DNA from: JAAYCI01 sp964370445
GTDB taxonomy: Bacteria > Bacillota > Clostridia > Oscillospirales > Ruminococcaceae
DNA length: 22,872 nt
Direction: 5' to 3'
Assembly: GCA_964370445.1 (NCBI GenBank)
Contig: CAYJJK010000039.1
Span: forward strand, 1-22,872
Shown piece after piece: positions 1 through 6,871 of the stretch; position 1 is the stretch's first letter; each line of letters starts with the position of its first letter. The notes beneath the pieces were generated by a model. That model was not told where the DNA came from. It ran no database searches and worked only from the letters and a program-made list of their open reading frames with translations. A program made the translations under genes and the position numbers.

Positions 1-57
1 TTGCGGCATTTTTTGCTTCCTAGCACTTGGCGCTTTCTTGCCGCTCTGTACTTTTAT

Positions 58-85
58 GTTATAAAAGCACCAATTGCGTTGTCAG
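58..85 (-). promoter_or_regulatory. Possible sigma-A promoter reading out of the left edge
   Basis: On the minus strand CTGACA (80-85) and TATAAC (58-63) are separated by 16 bp. It would drive a gene lying left of the window. No other signal or reading frame is convincing between 1 and 164, so this is a weak call based on two hexamers only. Confidence 0.3.
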
Positions 86-164
86 ACGGCAAATACTGCT
101 AGTGCTACATGGCAGTGGGGTCTTATACTATGGGATGCAAAATAGGGTAAAAATGCAGATATAG

Positions 165-207
165 AAAAAAGCCTGTGCTACAAAAATTGCAACACAGGCT
201 TTTTTTA
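165..207. terminator. Bidirectional intrinsic terminator after rpsR
   Basis: GCCTGTG (171-177) pairs with CACAGGC (193-199), with partial extra pairing towards the loop. There is an A-run on the left (165-170) and a T-run on the right (200-207), so it can end transcription in both directions. It closes the rpsF operon directly after rpsR. Confidence 0.8.
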
Positions 208-229
208 TTCATTTTAGCAAAGTGCAAGC

Positions 230-487
230 TTAGCCGCTTACATAAGGCAATAAAGCCAAGTGGCGTGCACGCTTGATGGCGATGGTTAAATCGCGCTGAT
301 GTTTTGCACAGGTGCCGGTAACACGACGGGGGATGATTTTGGAACGCTCGCTTACATATTTGCGCAAACGTGCCACATCTTTATAGTCGATTTCCGATAC
401 GCGGTCTACGCAAAAGCTACAAACTTTGCGACGACCACGGTGCGGCGGACGACCGCCACCACGGGAGTCATTTCTCTCGTAAGCCAT
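230..487 (-). CDS. rpsR: 30S ribosomal protein S18
   Basis: Small-subunit ribosomal protein S18, which pairs with S6 on the central domain of 16S rRNA. The 85-residue product starts MAYERND and contains the family core (KVCSFCVDR, then DYKDVARLRKYVSERSKI, then TGTCAKHQR). Three cysteines and the nearby histidine form the zinc-type (C+) version of S18. I chose the ATG at 487 because AAGGAGG sits 9 bases upstream; a longer frame to 511 adds residues with no ribosome site. It is the last gene of rpsF-ssb-rpsR and is followed at once by a terminator, so rplI, which follows in some Firmicutes, is not part of this unit. Identity is very secure. Confidence 0.97.
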   Translation of the reverse strand: MAYERNDSRGGGRPPHRGRRKVCSFCVDRVSEIDYKDVARLRKYVSERSKIIPRRVTGTCAKHQRDLTIAIKRARHLALLPYVSG

Positions 488-525
488 AGGGGTGAACCTC
501 CTTAGGGTCATTCAATTAAATGTTG

Positions 526-969
526 TTAAAAGGGCAAATCTTCACTTTCATCTACCACGGCAAAATCTTCTGGAGAGCCCACTGAGAAAGAACTGGGTTC
601 CGGAGAAGTACGGCGCTCAAAACTACTGTCCGAGTCACCACCGCCAGAGCGCTTGCTCTCAGAAAAGTTGGCATTATTTACTACAATTTCGTATGCTTTG
701 CGTTTAATCCCCTCACGGTCTTCGTAGGTGTGGGTTTGCAAAGAGCCAGCTATTGCAACCAGTTGGCCTTTTTTAAAATATTTGCAAATAAATTCTGCCG
801 TAGATCGCCAGGCCACAATGTCAAAAAAATCGGTTTGACGCTCAGAGCCGGATTTAACATAGCTACGATCACAAGCGATGGTAAAACGTGTAGTGCTAAT
901 GCCGTTTGGTGTTTTTCGCAGCTCAGGGTCGGCCACAAGGCGGCCCATTACAGCAATCACATTAAGCAT
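526..969 (-). CDS. ssb: Single-stranded DNA-binding protein
   Basis: Binds ssDNA during replication, recombination and repair and recruits partner proteins through its C-terminal tip. The 147-residue protein has an N-terminal OB fold (about residues 1-105; MLNVIAVMGRLVADPELR start, then TDFFDIVAWRSTAEF and GQLVAIAGSLQT). A Ser/Gly/Glu-rich flexible linker follows, then the acidic tip DESEDLPF, the protein-interaction motif of bacterial SSBs. It lies between rpsF and rpsR: its ATG is 2 bases past the rpsF stop, so translational coupling is likely. Length and order match the standard Firmicutes operon. Confidence 0.97.
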   Translation of the reverse strand: MLNVIAVMGRLVADPELRKTPNGISTTRFTIACDRSYVKSGSERQTDFFDIVAWRSTAEFICKYFKKGQLVAIAGSLQTHTYEDREGIKRKAYEIVVNNANFSESKRSGGGDSDSSFERRTSPEPSSFSVGSPEDFAVVDESEDLPF

Positions 970-971
970 GG

Positions 972-1328
972 TTATGCCTCCTCGCCACTTGCCTCTTCCT
1001 GTTGTGTGGCAGGCTGTTTGTTGGCCTGTTGCGGCACGGCAGCACCGGGTTCTTTTGCGATAATCAAGCTACGCAGAACACCATCCGTGATTCTGTATAC
1101 ACGGTCAAGCTCTGCCGGGAACGATGGCTCACTCTCGAAGTGAATCAGCGTGTATACACCATCGAATTCTTTGTTGATAGGATACGCCAGGCGACGTTTT
1201 CCCCATTCATCCACTGCATCGATTGTGCCGTTTTTTTCGATCAAATCTTTGAATTTCCCTACAAGGCTAGCGGTGTTCTCTTCGCCTAGGGTTGTGCTGG
1301 TAACCAGCATGGTTTCGTACTTGGGCAT
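972..1328 (-). CDS. rpsF: 30S ribosomal protein S6
   Basis: Ribosomal protein S6, which binds 16S rRNA as a heterodimer with S18. The 118-residue product begins MPKYETMLV and shows the S6 core (GTIDAVDEWGKRRLAYPINKE, then FDGVYTLIHFE). It ends in a roughly 25-residue Gln/Glu/Ala-rich tail (QQANKQPATQQEEASGEEA), longer than the minimal S6 of about 95 residues. I chose the ATG at 1328 because AAGGAGG lies about 9 bases upstream (1338-1344); the frame open to 1427 runs into the structured leader and promoter. First gene of rpsF-ssb-rpsR, with a very good promoter and a leader that may be bound by the S6:S18 complex. Confidence 0.96.
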   Translation of the reverse strand: MPKYETMLVTSTTLGEENTASLVGKFKDLIEKNGTIDAVDEWGKRRLAYPINKEFDGVYTLIHFESEPSFPAELDRVYRITDGVLRSLIIAKEPGAAVPQQANKQPATQQEEASGEEA

Positions 1329-1337
1329 TTTGTTGCA

Positions 1338-1419
1338 CCTCCTTTTGGACGTAAGGTCCACGGCGGTTGCCGTAGACAAGGATAGCGGAAATTTCCGCAC
1401 TGCCTTCGGAATAGGGCAG
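1338..1419 (-). promoter_or_regulatory. Structured rpsF leader, candidate S6:S18 autoregulatory RNA
   Basis: The 5' untranslated region can form several hairpins in RNA sense. They are CTGCC/GGCAG with a CCG-containing loop (1400-1419), the perfect palindrome GCGGAAATTTCCGC (1385-1398), CTACGGC/GCCGTGG (1358-1375), and GGAC/GTCC (1347-1359) directly before the ribosome site (1338-1344). The last two overlap by two bases. Autoregulatory S6:S18 leaders with a bulged CCG next to a hairpin are known from rpsF mRNAs; I infer this is one but did not fold it. Confidence 0.5.
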
Positions 1420-1425
1420 CGATTC

Positions 1426-1454
1426 ATTATATCTTATAATCAGTTCTTTGTCAA
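1426..1454 (-). promoter_or_regulatory. Consensus sigma-A promoter of rpsF-ssb-rpsR
   Basis: TTGACA (1449-1454) and TATAAT (1426-1431) on the minus strand match both hexamers exactly with a 17 bp spacer. It sits about 100 bases upstream of the rpsF start, leaving room for the structured leader. Confidence 0.85.
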
Positions 1455-1485
1455 TACTTTTCACCGTTCATATTCGTTAAATTGC

Positions 1486-1515
1486 TTGCCCATACCCTGC
1501 TATGTGTGCTATACT
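1486..1515 (+). promoter_or_regulatory. Probable promoter of the aroB-aroC-aroA-tyrA operon
   Basis: TTGCCC (1486-1491), 18 bp, then TATACT (1510-1515), preceded by TG at the extended -10 position (1507-1508). It diverges from the rpsF promoter. A second TATAAT (1529-1534) has no good -35. No T-box or other leader riboswitch was recognised before aroB. Confidence 0.55.
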
Positions 1516-1590
1516 AAATTGTATGTCATATAATGAAAACAAAGATAAAATGGATTGACAAGTTTGAATATACAGCAAGGGGTGAGCATA

Positions 1591-2607
1591 CTGAAACTAC
1601 GCATGGAGCTTGCAGACAGAAGTTACGACATTATTATGAAGCGTGGTTGCTTAAGCCATGTTGCACAACTTGGCAACTTGGATAGAAAAGTATTGATTTT
1701 AAGTGACAAAGGGGTGCCAGAGACCTATATTCGCACTTTGCAGCAGCAGTGTAAGCAGGCATACCCTGTGATTTTGCAGGGAGGAGAGGCCAGCAAAAGT
1801 GTGGCTGAATGGCAAGGCGTGCTCTCTAAAATGTTGGAGCTAGGCTTTGACAGAGGCGATTGTGTGGCAGCCGTTGGCGGTGGCGTTATGGGCGACCTTG
1901 GCGGTTTTGTTGCGGCAAGCTATATGCGTGGCATCGATTTTTTTCAATTTCCAACCACCACGCTTTCACAAATTGATTCCTCAATAGGTGGCAAAGTGGG
2001 TATCAATTTAGGCGGGGCAAAAAATGTGGTGGGTGCTTTTCATCAACCAAAGCTTGTGGTGATAGACCCCGCCACCTTGAAAACATTGGATGCACGCCAA
2101 TGGTCCAACGGAATGGCCGAGGCCCTAAAAACAGGACTGATTGGCAGCAGTGAAGTTTTGGAAATCATGGAAAAAGATGATATTTCTAAGCGTTATGAAG
2201 ATATTTTGTATCTTTGCCTGCGCTATAAGAAAAATATTGTGGAGTGCGATGAGACCGAACAAGGAGACCGAAAACTACTCAATTTTGGGCATACGATTGG
2301 CCATGGCATAGAGGCTGCTGTGCAAAACCTTCCCAAGGAGGAGGTTCTTTTACACGGCGAGTGTGTGGCTCTTGGAATTTTGCCTATGCTGGAAGATAAG
2401 GGTTTGCGCAAGCGTGTGTTGGAAGTGATGAAAAAGCTGAACTTGCCTTTGGCACACACAGCAGATAAAGAGGAGATTTTGCGGTTTATCTTAAGCGATA
2501 AAAAGCGCAAGGGTGATACATTTACCGTGGTGCGCGTAAAAACGCCCGGCCTTGGACATTTGGAGACAATACATTACGATACAATTTGTAAGATGGTGAG
2601 GGAATAA
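1591..2607 (+). CDS. aroB: 3-Dehydroquinate synthase
   Basis: Converts DAHP to 3-dehydroquinate, the second step of the shikimate pathway, using NAD+ and a divalent metal. Family blocks are clear: the nucleotide-binding GGGVMGDLGGFVAA, then FPTTTLSQIDSSIGGK, the metal site region NFGHTIGHGIEA and the second histidine in HGECVALG. The frame is open from a TTG at 1555 with no ribosome site. I prefer CTG at 1591, because AAGGGG (1577-1582) lies 8 bases before it and the product then starts (M)KLRMELADRSYDI, about 338 residues, as usual for the family. The alternative is ATG at 1603, whose spacing from the ribosome site is too long. First gene of the aromatic operon; aroC starts 2 bases after its stop. 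Confidence 0.95.
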   Translation: MKLRMELADRSYDIIMKRGCLSHVAQLGNLDRKVLILSDKGVPETYIRTLQQQCKQAYPVILQGGEASKSVAEWQGVLSKMLELGFDRGDCVAAVGGGVMGDLGGFVAASYMRGIDFFQFPTTTLSQIDSSIGGKVGINLGGAKNVVGAFHQPKLVVIDPATLKTLDARQWSNGMAEALKTGLIGSSEVLEIMEKDDISKRYEDILYLCLRYKKNIVECDETEQGDRKLLNFGHTIGHGIEAAVQNLPKEEVLLHGECVALGILPMLEDKGLRKRVLEVMKKLNLPLAHTADKEEILRFILSDKKRKGDTFTVVRVKTPGLGHLETIHYDTICKMVRE

Positions 2608-2609
2608 CC

Positions 2610-3743
2610 ATGCAGCGGAACAGTTTTGGTTCTTTTATTAACATGACACTCTTCGGCGAAAGCCACGGGCCTGCTGTGGGTGTTGTGATTGACGGCCTTG
2701 CGCCGGGCATCCCAATTGATGAGGAGTTCATTGCCTTTGAAATGGAAAAACGTCGCGCGGTGGGCGCAATATCCACTCCTCGTCACGAAGAGGATCGTGT
2801 GGAATTTCTTTCTGGTGTTTACGAAGGGCACACAACGGGAACACCCGTGTGCCTAATTGTGCACAACCAAAACACACGTCCATCTGATTACGATCAACTA
2901 CATAACATTCCGCGCCCTAGCCATGCCGATTTCACAGGGCGTATGAAATATTTGGGCTATGCAGACCCACGTGGCGGCGGCCATTTTTCCGGGAGGCTAA
3001 CGGCACCACTTGTGGCAGCAGGAGCAATTTTTCGTCAACTTTTGGCAGGCCAAGGCATTGTGCTTGGCACTCATTTATGTTCTTGCGCCACTTTAGAGGA
3101 CGCTTTGCTGCCGGAAGACGAAGCCACTTTACGCCAAGCTTTGGCAGAATTAAACGCAAAACGTTTTGCCACTTTGGACGATGATATCGGTCAGCAAATG
3201 CAAAACTCTATCGTGGCTGCAAAAAACAATGGCGATAGTGTAGGCGGTGCCCTTGAAACAGCTGTGGTTGGTTTGCCGGCCGGCCTTGGAGAGCCATTTT
3301 TTGCCTCAGTAGAAAGCGAATTATCGGCACTACTTTTCAGCATACCTGCTGTTAAAGGGGTGGAGTTTGGTCTTGGTTTTGGCTTTGCTTATATGAATGG
3401 CAGCCAGGCAAACGATGCTTTTTGTTTGCGTGACGGGCAAGTGCGCACCACCACAAATTTCAACGGAGGCATCAACGGTGGTATTACAAACGGAATGCCA
3501 CTTATCGTGCGCAGTGTTGTAAAACCCACACCCAGTATTTCTTTGCCACAAAATTCGGTGGATTTTGTTAGCGGTGCAGAGGTGACTTTGAAAATGAAAG
3601 GCCGTCACGACCCATGCATTTTACATCGGGCTCGTGCTGTGGCCGATGCAGTTACGGCTTTTGGTTTGTGTGATTTGTTGTGCCAACAATATGGCATAAG
3701 CTGGCAGTTGAAGCCGCATGAGACAAAAACGGAGGAAGGTTAG
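2610..3743 (+). CDS. aroC: Chorismate synthase
   Basis: Makes chorismate from EPSP by anti-1,4-elimination of phosphate, using reduced FMN; last step of the shikimate pathway. The 377-residue protein begins MQRNSFGSFINMTLFGESHG, the family signature, followed by RPSHADFTGRMKYLGYADPRGGG, the HFSGRLTAPLVAAGA block, and the C-terminal GRHDPCILHRARAVADA motif. Length is normal. The ATG is 2 bases after the aroB stop and the TAG stop touches the aroA TTG start, so the three genes form one translational unit. It sits before aroA although it acts after it. No anomalies. Confidence 0.97.
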   Translation: MQRNSFGSFINMTLFGESHGPAVGVVIDGLAPGIPIDEEFIAFEMEKRRAVGAISTPRHEEDRVEFLSGVYEGHTTGTPVCLIVHNQNTRPSDYDQLHNIPRPSHADFTGRMKYLGYADPRGGGHFSGRLTAPLVAAGAIFRQLLAGQGIVLGTHLCSCATLEDALLPEDEATLRQALAELNAKRFATLDDDIGQQMQNSIVAAKNNGDSVGGALETAVVGLPAGLGEPFFASVESELSALLFSIPAVKGVEFGLGFGFAYMNGSQANDAFCLRDGQVRTTTNFNGGINGGITNGMPLIVRSVVKPTPSISLPQNSVDFVSGAEVTLKMKGRHDPCILHRARAVADAVTAFGLCDLLCQQYGISWQLKPHETKTEEG

Positions 3744-5024
3744 TTGCGCATACAAGTTTGTCCATCCTCCCCAAAGGGAACTTTGAAGCTTCCGCCAAGT
3801 AAAAGCATGGCACATCGTTTGCTTATCTGTGCGGCACTGGCAAATGGAACCTCTTTGTTAAGCGGGCTTTCGCACTCAGAGGACATTCGGGCCACGGCTC
3901 GAGCTCTTTCGGCATTGGGGGCAACTGTGAAGTTATCGGATGATGGAAATGCCGAGGTACATGGGGTGAAGCCAGACTGTAAAATGTGGACACCCAAAAC
4001 AGATGCCGACTGCGCGGAAAGCGGATCTACGTTGCGTTTTATGATTCCATTGTTTGCATTATGTGCACAAAAACAGCAACTTTCAGGTGCAGAAAGGCTA
4101 TTTGAGCGTCCTTTGCATGTTTATCAAGAGCTTTTCAAAAACCAGAACCTAGACTTTGGTGTGAACCAAAGCCATGTGTCGTTTCAGGGGCCATTGCAAG
4201 CAGGGGAGTTTATTGTGGCCGGCAATGTGTCCAGCCAGTTTATCTCTGGGTTGTTGTTCGCCTTGCCGCTTTTAGAAAAAGACAGTGTTTTGCACATTAC
4301 ACCGCCGTTTGAAAGCCGAGACTATGTAGAACTTACACGAAGTGCACAGGCACAATTTGGTGTAAAAAGTTACTGGAAAACACCGCATGAGTTGCACATC
4401 CCTGCAGGGCAAACCTACCGTCCGTGCACGGCTGCTGTAGAGGGGGATTGGTCTCAAGCGGCAGTGCCGGCTGTTTTAGGTGCTGTTTTAGGGCCTTTAA
4501 ATCTTACGGGTTTAAAAGAAGATAGTATGCAAGGTGACCGTGTGATTTTAGAGATCCTGCGCCGCTGCGGAGCAGACATTGGGCTGGAAAAAGGTGTGTA
4601 TACAATAGCACCGGGAGCACAGCCCCTTCGTGCTGCGGGGCGTATCGATCTTGCCAACTGTCCGGATCTTGGCCCGATTTTATGCGTTTTAGCGTTATTT
4701 TGTAGCGGTGTTACAGAAATTTATAATGCGGGTCGCCTGCGCGCCAAAGAGAGCGATCGCATTGCCTCTATGGAGAAAGAAATTTCAAAGCTTGGGGGAC
4801 GCATTACCACAACACAAGATAGTATACGAATTGAAGGTGGGCAAGCCTTGCAAAGCGCAGTTACTTACTCACACAATGATCACCGTGTGGTGATGGCCTT
4901 AAGTGTTTTATCTGTTTGTGCTGGCCTTGATGTGACAATTGATGGCGCTGAGGCAATTAGCAAAAGCTGGCCAACTTTTTTTGATGATCTCCGAGAACTT
5001 GAAATCAATGTGGAGGAAGTATGA
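3744..5024 (+). CDS. aroA: EPSP synthase (3-phosphoshikimate 1-carboxyvinyltransferase)
   Basis: Joins phosphoenolpyruvate to shikimate-3-phosphate to give EPSP. The 426-residue protein has the N-terminal LPPSKSMAHRLLICAALANG motif, the ESGSTLRFMIPLFA PEP-binding loop and the late RLRAKESDRI block with NDHRVVMAL near the end, all typical. Start is TTG at 3744, touching the aroC stop; GGAGG (3731-3735) is 8 bases upstream inside aroC. The loop reads SGSTLRF rather than the NAGTAMR of E. coli-type enzymes, so it belongs to a different subclass; I make no claim on inhibitor sensitivity. Its stop overlaps the tyrA start by ATGA. Confidence 0.96.
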   Translation: MRIQVCPSSPKGTLKLPPSKSMAHRLLICAALANGTSLLSGLSHSEDIRATARALSALGATVKLSDDGNAEVHGVKPDCKMWTPKTDADCAESGSTLRFMIPLFALCAQKQQLSGAERLFERPLHVYQELFKNQNLDFGVNQSHVSFQGPLQAGEFIVAGNVSSQFISGLLFALPLLEKDSVLHITPPFESRDYVELTRSAQAQFGVKSYWKTPHELHIPAGQTYRPCTAAVEGDWSQAAVPAVLGAVLGPLNLTGLKEDSMQGDRVILEILRRCGADIGLEKGVYTIAPGAQPLRAAGRIDLANCPDLGPILCVLALFCSGVTEIYNAGRLRAKESDRIASMEKEISKLGGRITTTQDSIRIEGGQALQSAVTYSHNDHRVVMALSVLSVCAGLDVTIDGAEAISKSWPTFFDDLRELEINVEEV

Positions 5025-5887
5025 CAAAGGATAAGCGCTTTCTTATTGTGGGTCTTGGCTTGATGGGTGGAAGCTACGCAATGGGGCTTTCCAAGGCAGG
5101 TTATATGGTTACCGCCTTAGATGAAAATCCTCACGCAATCGAATATGCGCTAAAGCATAAAATCATACAAGAGGGCGGCGGAACGCAGCGGGCGCAATCG
5201 CTTCTGCATAGTGCAGATTACATCATATTATCGTTGTATCCAAAACAAGTTCTACCTTGGTTACAAGAATATCGGGGGTATTTCAAACCGGGAGCTTTAC
5301 TTGCGGATCTCATTGGAGTGAAAGGGTGTTTTATAAGAGATGCGCAGGTTTTGCTGGCCCCTTGGCATGAATTTATTGCCTGCCACCCTATGGCGGGCCG
5401 AGAAGTGAGCGGGGTGGAACATGCAAATGAGGCCATGTTCCACGGTGCAAATTTTTTGATAACACCTACAGAATATAACACACAAACCGGTATGGATTTT
5501 GCTTATAAATTGGCCAAAACTTTGTCTTTTGGACATACAGTTGAAATTTCTGTGGAGCATCATGACAATGTGATCGCCTACGTTAGTCAGCTTACTCATG
5601 CAATTGCTGTAAGTTTGATGAATGCGAATAACGATCCCCTGTTGCCCGAGGTTACGGGAGACAGTTTTCGCGATTTAACGCGAATTGCAAATATGAATGC
5701 GCCTTTATGGAGTGAGCTGTTTTTATCAAATGCCCCAGCTTTGTTGCAACAAATCGACCGTTTTACGCAAAGCCTACAAGAGTTACGCGAGTGCTTAGTA
5801 CAGGAAGATAAGCAAGGGTTGGAATCAATGTTTGAACAAAGCACGAAAAGACGATTGAATTTCAGTGAAAAAGACAATACAAAATAA
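5021..5887 (+). CDS. tyrA: Prephenate dehydrogenase
   Basis: Oxidative decarboxylation of prephenate to 4-hydroxyphenylpyruvate for tyrosine. The 288-residue protein starts with a Rossmann motif (IVGLGLMGGSYAMGLSKAG), and carries the conserved ACHPMAGREVSG block with the likely catalytic histidine and the helical SQLTHAIAVSLM segment. There is no C-terminal ACT domain, unlike the longer Bacillus-type enzyme of about 360-370 residues, so feedback inhibition by tyrosine through ACT is not expected. It overlaps aroA by 4 bases (ATGA) with GGAGG just upstream. Arogenate specificity cannot be excluded from sequence alone. Last gene of the operon; a terminator follows. Confidence 0.92.
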   Translation: MTKDKRFLIVGLGLMGGSYAMGLSKAGYMVTALDENPHAIEYALKHKIIQEGGGTQRAQSLLHSADYIILSLYPKQVLPWLQEYRGYFKPGALLADLIGVKGCFIRDAQVLLAPWHEFIACHPMAGREVSGVEHANEAMFHGANFLITPTEYNTQTGMDFAYKLAKTLSFGHTVEISVEHHDNVIAYVSQLTHAIAVSLMNANNDPLLPEVTGDSFRDLTRIANMNAPLWSELFLSNAPALLQQIDRFTQSLQELRECLVQEDKQGLESMFEQSTKRRLNFSEKDNTK

Positions 5888-5934
5888 GAGGTACACATCA
5901 AGGTTTCACAACGATGAAATGATAAAAATTACGA

Positions 5935-5975
5935 TAGAACTGAAAGCATAGCTGTCAGTTCTATTATTTTGCGTT
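5935..5975 (+). terminator. Terminator of the aromatic amino acid operon
   Basis: TAGAACTGA (5935-5943) pairs with TCAGTTCTA (5955-5963), followed by TTATTTTGCGTTTT. A second 8 bp inverted repeat, AAATAAGC/GCTTATTT (5983-5990 and 6002-6009), follows and could serve the convergent gene. No convincing gene lies between 5888 and 6094. Confidence 0.7.
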
Positions 5976-6094
5976 TTACTAGAAATAAGCATAGAATATC
6001 GGCTTATTTTGCTTGAAAATACCGAGACGTTGAAGGAAAGCAAAGCCAAGCAATTGCAAGCTTTTATTGATGGGAGGCGTTTTGCATTGCCTTA

Positions 6095-6871
6095 CTAGGA
6101 AGTTAAAAGCGAAGAGACTTCCGGCATATTTTCCCAGTAACGCTTTGGCATATGGCTTTGGCGGCACCGCTCATTTCTACGCCCTTCTACGCTCACTGCC
6201 TGATAAAACAGTTTCCACAAGTATTGGTAATCGTCCTCAGTGTCCTCATCAATCGTTAAACTTTCAATGGCAAGAAGGCGCGTAGAGTTTTTTTCGTGAA
6301 CAAGTGCAACGTGATGTGTTTTGTCAAAGATTAAAAAGGTTTCCTGTGGTAGACGCGAAGAAAAATGGCTTGATAAAAATGGTAAAACAAAATTTTTGGG
6401 TGTGATTGTGCTGATGAGCCATCCATTTTTTTCGCTAAAACGAACAAATCCTTTTAAAAGATGGGCCTCGTTTAGCAAGTGACGTTCTGCTTTTAACAGG
6501 GGATACACCTCAGCACGTCCTAATTGAAAAGCTAAATCTGCTCCCTCCTGATACGCAAGTAGTAAAAAATGAAGCATCAATACCTCTTTTTCGGGTAAGC
6601 AGGAAAGAAAACAAACTTGCAAAAGTTTCAAGGCTCTTTTAGAAACTTTTTGAGGAATGGAACAAAGAACACGATGTGCCTTTTCGGGGTTTGTTTCTAT
6701 ATATTTTTGTCGATATAAAGACAAATCAGCAGTATCGTTTGACAGAATGGATAGAGGATGCTCGTATGCATAAACGCTTTCATGAACACAGCAAAGAAAA
6801 CCTGACCAGCTTCCGTCATACCGGTATTCCAGTGCCGCCGTTGGCGGTATCACAAAGCCTTTGCCAGACAA
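6095..6871 (-). CDS. DUF4130/TIGR03915-type partner of the repair radical SAM protein
   Basis: A protein of the DUF4130 family that is regularly found beside a radical SAM protein and is assigned a putative role in DNA repair or modification; the reaction is unknown. The 258 residues include the family end motif MPKRYWENMPE preceded by an Arg/Cys-rich stretch (RRNERCRQSH), and DKTHHVALVHE in the C-terminal third. No uracil-DNA-glycosylase domain is fused, unlike some relatives. Start is TTG at 6871: GAGGAGG lies 7 bases upstream, and the start is 22 bases inside the radical SAM gene, so translation is coupled. Last gene of the unit headed by the S24 repressor. Family assignment is from memory of its motifs and gene pairing. 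Confidence 0.85.
   Translation of the reverse strand: MSGKGFVIPPTAALEYRYDGSWSGFLCCVHESVYAYEHPLSILSNDTADLSLYRQKYIETNPEKAHRVLCSIPQKVSKRALKLLQVCFLSCLPEKEVLMLHFLLLAYQEGADLAFQLGRAEVYPLLKAERHLLNEAHLLKGFVRFSEKNGWLISTITPKNFVLPFLSSHFSSRLPQETFLIFDKTHHVALVHEKNSTRLLAIESLTIDEDTEDDYQYLWKLFYQAVSVEGRRNERCRQSHMPKRYWENMPEVSSLLTS

Noticed and set aside
1523..1558. Tiny leader peptide frame (MSYNENKDKMD) before aroB
   Set aside because: No ribosome site, no aromatic codons that would suit attenuation, and its ATG is almost at the expected transcription start.
5952..6094. Short open frame between tyrA and the DUF4130 gene, reading ENTETLKESKAKQLQAF and ending near 6070
   Set aside because: It has no start codon with a ribosome site, lies across two terminator-like hairpins, and resembles no protein I know. 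It might be a gene remnant but cannot be supported.
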